NCBI RefSeq assembly: GCF_001544215.1
Contig: NZ_BCQB01000007.1
Location: 1 to 64,000, forward strand
From: Enterococcus durans NBRC 100479 = LMG 10746
GTDB taxonomy: Bacteria; Bacillota; Bacilli; Lactobacillales; Enterococcaceae
Reading direction: 5' to 3'
Length of the DNA: 64,000 nucleotides
This document shows, in pieces, positions 1 to 8,804 of this stretch. Position numbers and translations under genes: made by a program. A model generated the notes under the pieces. It had not been told where the DNA came from. It searched no databases and saw nothing but the letters and a program-made list of their open reading frames with translations. How positions within the stretch are numbered: position 1 is the stretch's first letter; each line of letters begins with the position of its first letter.

Positions 1-24
1 CCTGTCTTATCCTCTCAAATTAAA

Positions 25-867
25 TTAATCGACGTAATACATGATCGCAAAAGCGTTTTTACCTGTATGCGTAGCAATAACCGGATTTGTGTGCAGAACG
101 GGGATATTCATATCTGGGAACAATTCTTGCAGCCCTTCCTTAAACTCTTGAGCGAGTTCTGCGGCATCAGCATGAGAGATACCGATTTGTCGAACATTTG
201 GCAAAGCCTTTAGTTCTTTTTTCAAATTGTTGAACCATTTATCAAATGTCTTTTTGCCTCTGCCTTTTGCAACTGGGATCAATTCACCATGGGTAAAATT
301 CATGACAACGCGGATATTCAAGACACTAGAAAGTAGCCCAGTGGTCCGACTGATTCTGCCACCCTTGACCAAATTGTCTAAAGTAGATATTCCAATATAA
401 AGTGTTGTATTTTCTTGCACTTTTTGGACTTCTTTTAGAATTTCTTCTGCCGATTTTCCTTCTTTTGCTAATTCAGCTGCTCGAATTACTTGAAAGGACA
501 GCCCTTGGTCGGTGGTGTCGCTATCGATCACCGTTACTTTTGTTTTTGTTAGATTACTTGCTTGGCGAGCCGCTTCGACAGTGCCACTTAATCCTTTTGT
601 CATATGGATCGAAATGACTTCGCTGCCATCTTCTCCAAGAGAATCATACATCGAAATAAACTCCCCAATTGGTGGTTGACTCGTTTTTGGCAATGACTTT
701 GCTTGTGCCATCATTTCCATAAACTTTTCTCCACTTAACTGATCATCATCAGGATAAACCACACCGTCGATCATTATCGCTAACGGCATCACGTGGATAT
801 CTAAATTATCTCGCACACTTTTTTCGATTGTACAAGAAGAATCTGTTACGATTTTTACGTTTGTCAT
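25..867 (-). CDS. DegV family fatty-acid-binding protein
   Basis: A 280-residue protein of the DegV family, whose members bind a fatty acid and, in some Firmicutes, feed it to the FakA kinase (FakB role). The N-terminus carries the family signature IVTDSSC (residues 5-11), followed by TSQPPIGEF (62-70) and GLSGTV (92-97), which line the lipid pocket in known structures. The length matches the family (about 280). The ATG is preceded by AGGAAGAG at a suitable distance. It stands alone, divergent from the membrane-protein gene at 995. Which fatty acid it binds cannot be read from the sequence. The family call is secure; an active FakB role is inference. Confidence 0.9.
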   Translation of the reverse strand: MTNVKIVTDSSCTIEKSVRDNLDIHVMPLAIMIDGVVYPDDDQLSGEKFMEMMAQAKSLPKTSQPPIGEFISMYDSLGEDGSEVISIHMTKGLSGTVEAARQASNLTKTKVTVIDSDTTDQGLSFQVIRAAELAKEGKSAEEILKEVQKVQENTTLYIGISTLDNLVKGGRISRTTGLLSSVLNIRVVMNFTHGELIPVAKGRGKKTFDKWFNNLKKELKALPNVRQIGISHADAAELAQEFKEGLQELFPDMNIPVLHTNPVIATHTGKNAFAIMYYVD

Positions 868-994
868 TCTATCTCACTCTTCCTTTAACAAGATGCCCTC
901 TTCGTGGTAAACTAAAATAAAGGCAATTACTCTTTTTAGTATAACAGACAAGTCTGGTTTTTTCATTAAATACATTCGGGAAGGAGCCGTTTTC

Positions 995-1648
995 ATGGAA
1001 AACACAAAATTCAATCGTACCTATCGTATTTTAAACGAAGTCTTCAATGCTGTCACACATGGTATCGGAACTGGGCTAAGTATTGCTGGTTTAGCGATTC
1101 TTTTAGTGAAGGGTGCTAGACTCCATTCATCCGTCCATGTCGTCTCCTATGCCATCTATGGCTCTATGATGATTTTACTATTTTTGACTTCTACCTTGTT
1201 TCATGCGCTGATTTTCACGAAGGCAAAAACAGTCTTTCAAGTACTGGATCACAGCACTATTTTTCTGTTGATTGCTGGTAGTTATACTCCTTTTTGTTTG
1301 ATAAGTATTCGTGGCTGGTTAGGTTGGACTTTGTTTGGGGCCATCTGGCTATTTGCGATTTTGGGGATCATTTATAAATCATTGACCCTTCATAAGCAAC
1401 AGCGAGTCTCAAAAATCTCCACGCTTATTTATATTTTGATGGGATGGCTCTGTGTAGTGGCAGCGGGTCCTTTGTACCACTCATTAAGTCTAACTGGGGT
1501 GATTTTGCTAGTTGCTGGCGGTCTCTCCTATACCATTGGTGCCTTTTTTTATAGTTTGCATTCCATTCGTTTTATGCATGTGGTGTGGCATCTCTTTGTT
1601 ATGTTAGGCGCTGGTTTTATTTACTTTTCAGTCTTGTTTTATACCTAA
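995..1648 (+). CDS. Hemolysin III / TrhA family membrane protein
   Basis: A 217-residue polytopic membrane protein with about seven hydrophobic segments. The N-terminal EVFNAVTHGIG motif (residues 15-25), the HALIF segment and the C-terminal HSIRFMHVVWHLFVMLGA with conserved His residues are typical of the PAQR/hemolysin III (YqfA, TrhA) family. Family members influence membrane fluidity or lipid balance; the hemolysin name is historical and does not imply a toxin here. The start is the ATG after GGAAGGAG. It is monocistronic and ends in a strong inverted repeat at 1652-1706. Confidence 0.88.
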   Translation: MENTKFNRTYRILNEVFNAVTHGIGTGLSIAGLAILLVKGARLHSSVHVVSYAIYGSMMILLFLTSTLFHALIFTKAKTVFQVLDHSTIFLLIAGSYTPFCLISIRGWLGWTLFGAIWLFAILGIIYKSLTLHKQQRVSKISTLIYILMGWLCVVAAGPLYHSLSLTGVILLVAGGLSYTIGAFFYSLHSIRFMHVVWHLFVMLGAGFIYFSVLFYT

Positions 1649-1651
1649 AAA

Positions 1652-1706
1652 AGAGACCGAAACAGAAGCAGTGAACTCTGTGAAAGTCACTTTCTGTTTC
1701 GGTCGT
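1652..1706. terminator. Bidirectional stem-loop terminator
   Basis: The arms GACCGAAACAGAA and TTCTGTTTCGGTC pair perfectly around an imperfect inner stem (GTGA/TCAC). An A-run lies on the left. It closes the TrhA-like gene and can also serve dfrA transcripts arriving from the other side. Confidence 0.75.
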
Positions 1707-1718
1707 ATATTCATGCTT

Positions 1719-1763
1719 GAGCGTGAGCCAAAAGTATTCTTTACTTTTGCCTCACGCTCATCT
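1719..1763. terminator. Stem-loop terminator downstream of dfrA
   Basis: The arms GAGCGTGAGCCAAAAGTA and TACTTTTGCCTCACGCTC (as TTACTTTTGCCTCACGCTC) enclose a short loop and are followed by TCTTTTTT. The arms resemble the outer ends (gtgggacaaaagt) of the intergenic repeat family described at 8613 and elsewhere, so this terminator may be an end-only relic of that family. Confidence 0.7.
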
Positions 1764-1766
1764 TTT

Positions 1767-2282
1767 TTATTCGGGAGATTCTTCTGATTGGGTTTCTTTT
1801 CTTTGATAGGTTTCAAACTGGTGATTGTAACGATTTTTTTCATCTGTTTCTCCTTGACTGACATTGATCATTGACCAATCCTCCCAGTCAAGCGTAGGAA
1901 AGTAGCTATCGCCTTCGAACGTGTGATGGATCACTGTACGATAAAGGACTGTACAAAAAGGGAGAAATTCCTTGTAGATCGTTGATCCTCCAGCAATAAA
2001 AATAATTCCATCCGTTTCCTTCTCATACGCTAACACTTCGTCTATACTATGCATCACCATTACACCTTCTGCTGTATAATCCCGATTGTGCGTCAATACA
2101 ATCGTGTGACGATTTGGCAGCGGACGACTCCCCATTCCTTCAAACGTTTTTCTGCCCATGACCAGAGTGTTCGATTCAGTCATTTGTTTGAAGAATTTCA
2201 GATCATTGGGTAATCGCCAAGGTAGCTTATTCTCTTTTCCAATCAAACCATTCTCATCTTGTGCCCAGATTGCAGCTAACAT
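1767..2282 (-). CDS. folA: Dihydrofolate reductase
   Basis: Reduces dihydrofolate to tetrahydrofolate with NADPH. The 171 residues include WAQDENGLIGKENKLPW (6-22), with the active-site acidic residue in the LPNDLKFFK segment, MGRKTFE for cofactor binding and IAGGSTIY near the C-terminus, all in family order. The C-terminal tail (QRKETQSEESPE) is charged and somewhat longer than usual. It follows thyA by 18 bp on the same strand; thymidylate synthase makes the dihydrofolate that this enzyme recycles. Nothing in the gene suggests a horizontally acquired trimethoprim-resistant form; it sits in the usual chromosomal thyA-dfr arrangement. Confidence 0.95.
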   Translation of the reverse strand: MLAAIWAQDENGLIGKENKLPWRLPNDLKFFKQMTESNTLVMGRKTFEGMGSRPLPNRHTIVLTHNRDYTAEGVMVMHSIDEVLAYEKETDGIIFIAGGSTIYKEFLPFCTVLYRTVIHHTFEGDSYFPTLDWEDWSMINVSQGETDEKNRYNHQFETYQRKETQSEESPE

Positions 2283-2300
2283 ACGCTCATCCTCTCTACC

Positions 2301-3248
2301 TTATACTGCGATAGGTGCTTTGATAGAAGGATGTGGATCATACCCTTCTACTTTGATATCTTCCATATCAAAATCAAAAACAGAGGCTTTTTCTGTGTTC
2401 AATTTCAATGTAGGAAATGCACGAACCTCGCGTGATAATTGTTCTTTCATTTGCTCGACATGATTGGAATACAAGTGTGCATCGCCTAAAGTATGGATGA
2501 ATTCTCCGACTTCTAGACCTGTTTCATGTGCGATCAGATGTGTCAATAACGCATAACTTGCAATATTGAATGGTACGCCTAAAAAGATATCGCCACTCCG
2601 TTGGTATAACTGACAGCTGAGACGACCGTCAGCAACGTAGAACTGAAACATTGTATGACACGGTGGTAATGCCATACTTGGTACGTCTTCTGGATTCCAT
2701 GCTGAAACGATCAAACGTCTTGAATCGGGTGTTTTTTTGATTGATTCAATCACTTCTTTGATTTGATCAATGAAGCCCCCTTCTTTTGTTTCCCAATGAC
2801 GCCATTGATATCCATAGATGTGTCCAAGATCGCCAAATTTTCTAGCAAAGTCATCGTCAGTCAAGACTTTTTCACAAAATAGCTGATGTTGTTCTTTGTA
2901 TTGCTCGTTGAATACTGGATCAGTCAAACTTCGATGACCAAAGTCTGTCATGTCAGGACCTTGATATTCGTCACTTTTGACATAACGTTCAAATGCCCAC
3001 TCATCCCAAATGTGATTATTGTTTTGCAACAGAAAACGGATATTCGTATCTCCTTTTAAAAACCACAGCAATTCACTTTTGATCAATCCGAAAGGAACAC
3101 GTTTAGTCGTCAGTAATGGAAAGCCTTTTTGCAGATCAAACCGCATTTGGTACCCAAATATGCTCCGTGTACCTGTACCTGTACGATCGCCTTTTTCATG
3201 TCCTTCTTCGAGTAGTTTTCTTCCTAAATCGAGATATGCTTGCTCCAT
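2301..3248 (-). CDS. thyA: Thymidylate synthase
   Basis: Methylates dUMP to dTMP using methylenetetrahydrofolate. The 315-residue form starts at the ATG (MEQAYLDL) preceded by AGGAGGAGTAAC; an upstream in-frame start would lack a ribosome binding site and overlap the preceding gene. It carries DRTGTGT near residue 21, the catalytic-cysteine motif [10 protein letters not shown], the [10 protein letters not shown] arginine segment and [17 protein letters not shown]. It is the long ThyA subtype with an insertion in the middle domain, as in other lactic acid bacteria. It is translated just ahead of dfrA and behind an ABC-F gene. Confidence 0.96.
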   Translation of the reverse strand: MEQAYLDLGRKLLEEGHEKGDRTGTGTRSIFGYQMRFDLQKGFPLLTTKRVPFGLIKSELLWFLKGDTNIRFLLQNNNHIWDEWAFERYVKSDEYQGPDMTDFGHRSLTDPVFNEQYKEQHQLFCEKVLTDDDFARKFGDLGHIYGYQWRHWETKEGGFIDQIKEVIESIKKTPDSRRLIVSAWNPEDVPSMALPPCHTMFQFYVADGRLSCQLYQRSGDIFLGVPFNIASYALLTHLIAHETGLEVGEFIHTLGDAHLYSNHVEQMKEQLSREVRAFPTLKLNTEKASVFDFDMEDIKVEGYDPHPSIKAPIAV

Positions 3249-3258
3249 GTTACTCCTC

Positions 3259-5145
3259 CTATTCTTCTGCCCATTCACTTAGGTATTCCCATCGTGCCAT
3301 CTTTTCTTCTAGTTTACTTTCAGTCTGTGAAACCTCCGTTTGCAATTCCTGCAAGCGAGTAAAATCATCTCCTTGATGATTCATTTCTTCTTGAAGTTGG
3401 TCGATCTTTTCTTCAAGTACAGCGATCTCATCTTCAATCGTTTCCCATTCTTTTTGTTCCATATAAGAAAGCTTCTTTTTCGTTGCCGCTTCTTTTACTG
3501 GTTCTATTTTTCTTTTTGTTTTGTCACTTGTTTGCTCTGCTTCTTTTTGTTTGCTCAAGTAGCTCGACATATTTCCATAATATAATTCTTGTCTTGCATC
3601 TCCTTGGAACACCAACAGTTTTTCTGCAACTTTATCTAAGAAATAACGGTCATGGGAAACTGTGATCACAGCTCCTGGGAAACTTCTAAAATAATCTTCT
3701 AAAATCGTTAAAGTCGCAATATCCAAATCATTCGTTGGTTCATCTAAAAGCAACACATTCGGTTGTTGGATCAATAATTTCAACAAATACAAGCGACGTT
3801 TTTCGCCACCAGAAAGTTTCTTGATCAACGTTCCATGCATAAATCGTGGAAACAAAAATCGTTCGAGTAATTCTGCTACACCGATCTGCGTACCATCCGC
3901 CGTTTGTGCTTCCTCTGCCGCTTCCTGTAAATAAGCAATCATCCGTTTTTCAGGATTCATTTCTTCATTTTCCTGCGTGTAATAAGCGAAACGTACTGTT
4001 TCCCCTACCGAAAGAGTTCCTTTGTCTAATGGGATACGGCCAGCTAAGATATTCAGTAATGTTGATTTTCCAGCACCGTTTTTCCCAGTGATCCCTAGTC
4101 GTTCCTTTGATTGGATCAATAACTCAAAATGATCCAATAGCTGTTTGCCATCGATAGCATAGCTACCGTCTTTTATTTCTAATACTTTTTTCCCTAAACG
4201 TTTTGTTGCGATATTCAACTCAAGATCTTCTTCGTGATTCACTTGATAGAGATTTTCTTTGAGGTCTTCAAACCGATTGATCCGTGCCTGCTGTTTTGTT
4301 CCCCGTGCTTGTACACCAGCACGCATCCAAGCTAATTCCTGTTTGTAAAGACGTTTTCGTTTTTCTTCCTGCTCAACTCCCACACGGTCTCTTTCTGCCT
4401 TTTCTAGTACATAGGCTTCATAATTTCCTTTATATTCGTGGAGTTTTCCAAACGCAAGTTCAAAGATTCGATTAGTCACGCGGTCTAGGAAATAACGATC
4501 ATGTGTGACCATCAGCAATGCGCCGCGGTATTGTCTAAGATAATTTTCTAACCATTCGATTGCTTTATAATCAAGATGGTTCGTTGGTTCATCTAATAAT
4601 AATAAATCAGGTTCATCGATTAATACTTGAGCTAAACTTACGCGTTTCTTTTGCCCACCAGAAAGTTCACCGATTTTTTTCTCTAATTCACTGATGCCTA
4701 ATTTCTGTAAAATGATTTTAGCATTTGTATCAGTCGTCCAAGCATCTTCTTTGTTCATCTGTTCTTCGGCTTTTGAGTAACGTTTTTGGATTGCTGGATC
4801 ATCCCCATTTGCAGACAGAGCAATCAGCGCCTCTTCGTATTCTCTTACTACACTGATCATCGGGCTATTCCCTTGAAAAACAGCTTGTAGCACCGTCAAT
4901 CCTTCATCCAATGCTGATGCTTGCGAAAGATAACCAATGCGGTAATCATTCGGATAAAAAACAGTCTGACGATCTCCGTCACCTGTATCGATTCCCGCTA
5001 AAATATTTAGTAGACTTGTTTTCCCAGTCCCATTTGTCCCAATCAGACCAATACGATCTTTTTCATGGATCAAAAACGAGATTCCATCGAACAAATCTTT
5101 TTCTCCATAAGTTTTTTTGAGGTCAGTTACTTTTAATTCTTTCAA
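3259..5145 (-). CDS. ABC-F ATPase, Uup/YfmR-like
   Basis: Two ABC domains without membrane segments: Walker [12 protein letters not shown] and signature LSGGQKKR in the first, [11 protein letters not shown] and LSGGEKRR in the second, with a charged linker between and a C-terminal coiled coil (roughly the last 70 residues). That layout is the Uup/YfmR branch of ABC-F translation factors, which act on stalled ribosomes, rather than the antibiotic-protection branch (Msr, Lsa, OptrA). I chose the TTG start at 5145 because GAGGAGG lies at the right distance; the upstream in-frame codons have no site. It ends 10 bp before thyA, suggesting a shared transcript. Confidence 0.85.
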   Translation of the reverse strand: MKELKVTDLKKTYGEKDLFDGISFLIHEKDRIGLIGTNGTGKTSLLNILAGIDTGDGDRQTVFYPNDYRIGYLSQASALDEGLTVLQAVFQGNSPMISVVREYEEALIALSANGDDPAIQKRYSKAEEQMNKEDAWTTDTNAKIILQKLGISELEKKIGELSGGQKKRVSLAQVLIDEPDLLLLDEPTNHLDYKAIEWLENYLRQYRGALLMVTHDRYFLDRVTNRIFELAFGKLHEYKGNYEAYVLEKAERDRVGVEQEEKRKRLYKQELAWMRAGVQARGTKQQARINRFEDLKENLYQVNHEEDLELNIATKRLGKKVLEIKDGSYAIDGKQLLDHFELLIQSKERLGITGKNGAGKSTLLNILAGRIPLDKGTLSVGETVRFAYYTQENEEMNPEKRMIAYLQEAAEEAQTADGTQIGVAELLERFLFPRFMHGTLIKKLSGGEKRRLYLLKLLIQQPNVLLLDEPTNDLDIATLTILEDYFRSFPGAVITVSHDRYFLDKVAEKLLVFQGDARQELYYGNMSSYLSKQKEAEQTSDKTKRKIEPVKEAATKKKLSYMEQKEWETIEDEIAVLEEKIDQLQEEMNHQGDDFTRLQELQTEVSQTESKLEEKMARWEYLSEWAEE

Positions 5146-5216
5146 TACATTCCCTCCTCGTCTTGGACATTGTATCATAAACAATTTGTTTATAGATATG
5201 TTTTTCTAATAAAAAA

Positions 5217-5345
5217 GGAGCGGTCGAGACAGAAATATTTCACGCCAAGAAATAAAAAGGGAATCATGGAAATCGCTTTTCAAGTATTTGTGAATTTCCA
5301 TTTATTTTCCGATGGATTAGCTTTTTACTATTCCAATTTTGTCTA
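5217..5345. repeat. Degenerate copy of the interspersed intergenic repeat
   Basis: It contains gagacagaaat, then aagaaataa, then an imperfect stem (ATGGAAATcgcttttcaa...gtgaATTTCCAT) and tttattttccgatgg. This is the same module order as the clear copies at 8613 and 27224, but with many substitutions. It fills the gap between the ABC-F gene and the antiporter. Confidence 0.5.
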
Positions 5346-5356
5346 GATCGTAGTAT

Positions 5357-5402
5357 AAAAAACAGCGGATAGCCGAAAGAAAGTTTTCAACTATTCGCTG
5401 CC
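5357..5402 (-). terminator. Rho-independent terminator of the antiporter operon
   Basis: On the minus strand, CAGCGAATAG pairs with CTATCCGCTG (one mismatch) and is followed by TTTTTT. It lies directly after the antiporter stop codon. Confidence 0.75.
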
Positions 5403-5413
5403 AATCAACAGAT

Positions 5414-7513
5414 TCATTTTTTATTACTATCGTTCATTTCTGCTTCAGATAAAGGTTTTCTCCTCTTTCTTAAAGCAAATCTAAACGAAAAATTATCGGT
5501 TGGTTTATTCATTGTATAGGATTCTAATAAGTTGATATTTTTACGGTAAATGTTCGCAGAAAATGTCGTTATCTTTTCTGCTTCTTCATACTCATCAACG
5601 ATTTTACGTTCAAGGTAATAGCCTCGCAGCATCCTTTTTGAAAACAGACTATCTTGTTGGATCAGCCACGCTGAAATAAGATTTCCTGAAACCATTTTGA
5701 TTCCTTGGATTTTTCTTTGTTGAATAAAAAAATCAACCATTGTTTCATCGTAAACATCTGTTAAGTTTTCTAAACTTTCAATGATCAATTGTGTATTTTT
5801 TTGATAGGTATTTCGGATTTCCTGTATATCTTTTTCTGAAATAAATGTTTGTCGATCAGAATGGCGTCGTTCCCAGAACATCTTAGGATGCAAAATGATC
5901 CGGATCAATCGACGAACGAAGATAAACCAAAAACCAATGAATGAGAGAAATTGACTAGTGATCGAGTGCTCGAAGTTCGAAAGAAAACGAGAATAAAAAC
6001 GATAGCCATTAGCAGAAAGCTTTCCTGAACGAAAACTTTCATCTAATCCGTCACGTTCGATCGATAGTATGAGTGCTTGGATCTCCTGTACTTCTTGTTT
6101 CTCATCGTCAGAAAGATCTGCTAAATATAAATCACGAATCCGTTCCTGATAGTTTTCGATCACCGCATCTGTCGCTAAAAATTCTTTGGAATCCTTGTCT
6201 AATTGTTTCATTTCAGATTTCAATATGGCAACAACTTCTTCTAAGATCATCAATGCATTCAGATCCGTGCTTTTCGCTTCTTCTGTTTCAGTCAACATTG
6301 GTAACACAACGATACCCACGATCAGAGTAACCAAGATCACTCCGGCGGTCAAAAACAAAAGTAACGATCGTTGGTAGAACATCATGTTATTGATCGAAAA
6401 AGGCAGGATAAAGATCGTTGCTAAACTCACTGTTCCTTTTACTCCACCAAACGTCAAGATCAATATTTCATTCAACTGTTTTTTACAATTTTCAAAACCA
6501 TCTTTGAAGATATAAAAGAGGCTGATCGATACAAAACGGATCACAAACAAGATAACAGAAATCAACAAAATCGTTGCTAGGAGCAAGCCGTTTGGATAGA
6601 CACCATCTCCCCAAACAGGTGAAAAGACTTGTGTAAGTTCGATCCCTAGAAAAATGAACACTAACGCATTAAGGGTAAAGGCAATCGTTGTCCATGTACT
6701 ATTGGATAAACTCGATAATTCTGCATCAAACACCGTGATTTTTCTAAAACCGGAAGCCTGTAGTATTCCGGCTGCCACTGCGGCAATAATTCCTGAAACA
6801 TCAAATACTTCTGCTAAAACATACGCTAAAAATGGCAATAACAATTCAATCAATAAATAGCCTGTGACATCCCTAGCCGAAGCTTTCTCAATCAAGTTGA
6901 TGACTTTTCTTTTGACCCACACAAGTAAGAAACCTACAACTGCTCCGCCTATACTTGATATCACTAAACTAAATCCAGCATGGACTGCTGAAAATGAACC
7001 GGTGATCAAAGCAGCTAACGCAAATTGAAACGCGGTAACGCCAGATGCGTCATTCAGCAATCCTTCGCCTTCCAAAATGTGCATCGCCTTTTTAGGGATA
7101 TTTACTCGTCCAGACAATGAACTGACTGCTACAGCATCGGTCGGACCGAGTGCTGCGCCAAAAGCAAAACAAGCGGCAATCGGGACACTTGGTAATAGAA
7201 AAGATAAGGTCACTCCAACTCCGACCAGTGTCAAAATCACACCACCGAAAGCTAAAAACAAAATCGTATCGAAGTTTTTAAGTATCGAGGAGATATCTGC
7301 TTTTTCACCTTCTCTAAATAGCAACGGGGCAATGATCATGACCAGAAATAATTCCGGTTCAAAATTGATGGATTGCCCCCATTTAGTCAAGCCTAAGACA
7401 ATTCCTAGGAATATTTGTATCAGTGGAGCTGGAATCATTGGTAAGATGCGGCTAGCTATATTAGATAGCGTAATCGTTACTGCAAATACAATAACTAACT
7501 CTGCAAATTCCAT
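5414..7513 (-). CDS. CPA1-type Na+/H+ antiporter with long cytosolic tail
   Basis: A 699-residue protein. The first 410 residues form about 12 membrane segments with the GAALGPTDAVAVSS motif, whose Asp is the ion-binding residue in NhaP/CPA1 exchangers, and LLNDASGVTAFQ, the second signature. The remaining 290 residues are soluble, helical and charged, as in the B. subtilis NhaG/YvgP and E. coli YjcE group. It probably exchanges cytoplasmic Na+ (or K+) for protons in pH and salt homeostasis; the ion cannot be decided from sequence. It is cotranscribed with the small upstream gene at 7526 (12-bp gap). Confidence 0.88.
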   Translation of the reverse strand: MEFAELVIVFAVTITLSNIASRILPMIPAPLIQIFLGIVLGLTKWGQSINFEPELFLVMIIAPLLFREGEKADISSILKNFDTILFLAFGGVILTLVGVGVTLSFLLPSVPIAACFAFGAALGPTDAVAVSSLSGRVNIPKKAMHILEGEGLLNDASGVTAFQFALAALITGSFSAVHAGFSLVISSIGGAVVGFLLVWVKRKVINLIEKASARDVTGYLLIELLLPFLAYVLAEVFDVSGIIAAVAAGILQASGFRKITVFDAELSSLSNSTWTTIAFTLNALVFIFLGIELTQVFSPVWGDGVYPNGLLLATILLISVILFVIRFVSISLFYIFKDGFENCKKQLNEILILTFGGVKGTVSLATIFILPFSINNMMFYQRSLLLFLTAGVILVTLIVGIVVLPMLTETEEAKSTDLNALMILEEVVAILKSEMKQLDKDSKEFLATDAVIENYQERIRDLYLADLSDDEKQEVQEIQALILSIERDGLDESFRSGKLSANGYRFYSRFLSNFEHSITSQFLSFIGFWFIFVRRLIRIILHPKMFWERRHSDRQTFISEKDIQEIRNTYQKNTQLIIESLENLTDVYDETMVDFFIQQRKIQGIKMVSGNLISAWLIQQDSLFSKRMLRGYYLERKIVDEYEEAEKITTFSANIYRKNINLLESYTMNKPTDNFSFRFALRKRRKPLSEAEMNDSNKK

Positions 7514-7525
7514 GGTCCATCCCCT

Positions 7526-7801
7526 TTATTTTTTATTTTGAGCAAGTACCTTCAGAAATTGTTCTTTCTTTTTCAATATTTTATTTTCTACCGCTTCGAC
7601 TTGAATCGCATTCCCTTCCAGTTCACACTGTACGCGTTTGGATTCCAAACGCAATAGATCATGTTTCAAGCGCTCTAACTGGCGGTACATGAGTATATTT
7701 CTTTTACGCAACTTACAAAGAATTTGACGACGATCTTCCATTGAAAATACGCCGTAACGATCATACAACAATTTTTTTTGTTGTTCAAAACTCTCTCTCA
7801 T
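7526..7801 (-). CDS. Small charged hypothetical protein
   Basis: Ninety-one residues, very rich in Lys, Arg, Glu and Gln with a heptad-like Leu pattern (residues 25-85), so probably a helical coiled coil; no membrane segment or signal peptide. I do not recognise a family. It precedes the antiporter by 12 bp on the same strand and is likely cotranscribed, which makes a link to the antiporter's cytosolic tail conceivable but unproven. Confidence 0.6.
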   Translation of the reverse strand: MRESFEQQKKLLYDRYGVFSMEDRRQILCKLRKRNILMYRQLERLKHDLLRLESKRVQCELEGNAIQVEAVENKILKKKEQFLKVLAQNKK

Positions 7802-7969
7802 TTTTAAGATCTCCTATATACAAACTTTTACCATTATAACAAAAGCTAGTGTAAATGAAAAACAACCAAGTTTCTCTTAAACTATTCTATACTTTTAGCT
7901 GTTCATAAGTTTGCTTCAATTTCCGAAGCTTATTCTATTCCAAAAAACATAAAATAACAAGTACAGAAA

Positions 7970-8024
7970 AAAAGCCAAGAAAATGGACATTTATACGCGA
8001 CTGTCCTCCCCTTCTTGGCTTATG
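7970..8024 (-). terminator. Terminator of the gene at 8048
   Basis: Minus-strand AGCCAAGAA pairs with TTCTTGGCT and is followed by a run of seven T. A second small stem (GGACA/TGTCC) sits in the loop. Confidence 0.8.
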
Positions 8025-8047
8025 ATCGTCCGGCTTACATGACGGAT

Positions 8048-8503
8048 CTATTCAAAAAATTCTCCATAAACATCGTCTACTCGTTGCTCTGGATTGATTA
8101 CGATATAAAGATTGCCTGTTTTTTCACTGATTTTTGTTGATTGATATTGATTATCTAGACCTTCTGTTCCTTTATCAAGGTATGGGAAATAAACAAGGTC
8201 TGGTGTACCATTACGGTATAGGATTTCCATGCGTTCGATATCTTCATATTTCAATGCGCGATTGAACATTCCCATCTCAAGTCCGCCCAAATTGATATCA
8301 TGCGTTGCTACTGAATCCCCTTCATGGAAGATTTCGATTTTAAATCCAGCACATGGATGGATCTCCATGAACTCACTGCCGTTGATCCGACCAAAGCTAG
8401 TTGTAATTTGTTTGATCCACAAGTCCCCGATATGACGACGGTTGATTGTCCAAGTTTCGCCGTTTCGGAAATAAAATTTTAGCGCTGTCATTTCTTTACT
8501 CAT
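8048..8503 (-). CDS. Conserved-looking hypothetical protein (151 aa)
   Basis: A soluble 151-residue protein with no signal peptide or membrane segment. It starts MSKEMTALKFYFRNGETW and reads as alternating short beta strands, with an acidic C-terminus (VDDVYGEFFE). The ATG follows AAGGGG at good spacing, and a strong terminator follows the gene, so it is a single-gene unit. I do not recognise the family and assign no function. Confidence 0.7.
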   Translation of the reverse strand: MSKEMTALKFYFRNGETWTINRRHIGDLWIKQITTSFGRINGSEFMEIHPCAGFKIEIFHEGDSVATHDINLGGLEMGMFNRALKYEDIERMEILYRNGTPDLVYFPYLDKGTEGLDNQYQSTKISEKTGNLYIVINPEQRVDDVYGEFFE

Positions 8504-8612
8504 TAAAAAATCCCCTTTTTGACGTCATTTATTCTGGTTCATCTTTAGTTTAGCATAAACATCGCTTCATGGTCACATCTAACGTTTTTTACCAGAAAAT
8601 CCTCTACAGGAA

Positions 8613-8786
8613 TAAGGCTGGGACAGAAGCGTTTAACTCCGAGAAATAAGAAGAAATCAACGAAAATTGCTTTTCAAATTTTTGTGGATTTCGGCTTATT
8701 TAAGAAGGAGTTGCTTCTACTCCCACCGTTTATTCGTTTTTAAAGAATGAGACAAAAGTGTTTCTTACTTTTGTCCCACACTCGTG
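8613..8786 (+). repeat. Interspersed intergenic repeat, full copy A
   Basis: Order of modules: ggctgggacagaag, tttaactccgagaaataag, an inverted repeat of about 20 nt arms around ttgcttttcaa, cggcttattt, aaggagttgcttct, caccgtttattcg, and finally a small hairpin gagacaaaagt...acttttgtcccacactc. The two outer ends are inverted copies of each other (TGGGACA-AAAGT). No open frame of note lies inside. The copy at 27224 is almost identical; 58391 and 54131 are reversed copies. Confidence 0.85.
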
Positions 8787-8804
8787 AGCAATACCTTTGA
8801 ATTG

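Noticed and set aside
1767-3248. thyA-dfrA as a phage or resistance acquisition
   Set aside because: Composition and order match the normal chromosomal pair, and no mobile features flank it.
3259-5145. ABC-F protein as an antibiotic resistance factor
   Set aside because: The linker and C-terminal coiled coil fit Uup/YfmR, and the gene is in a core context with thyA.
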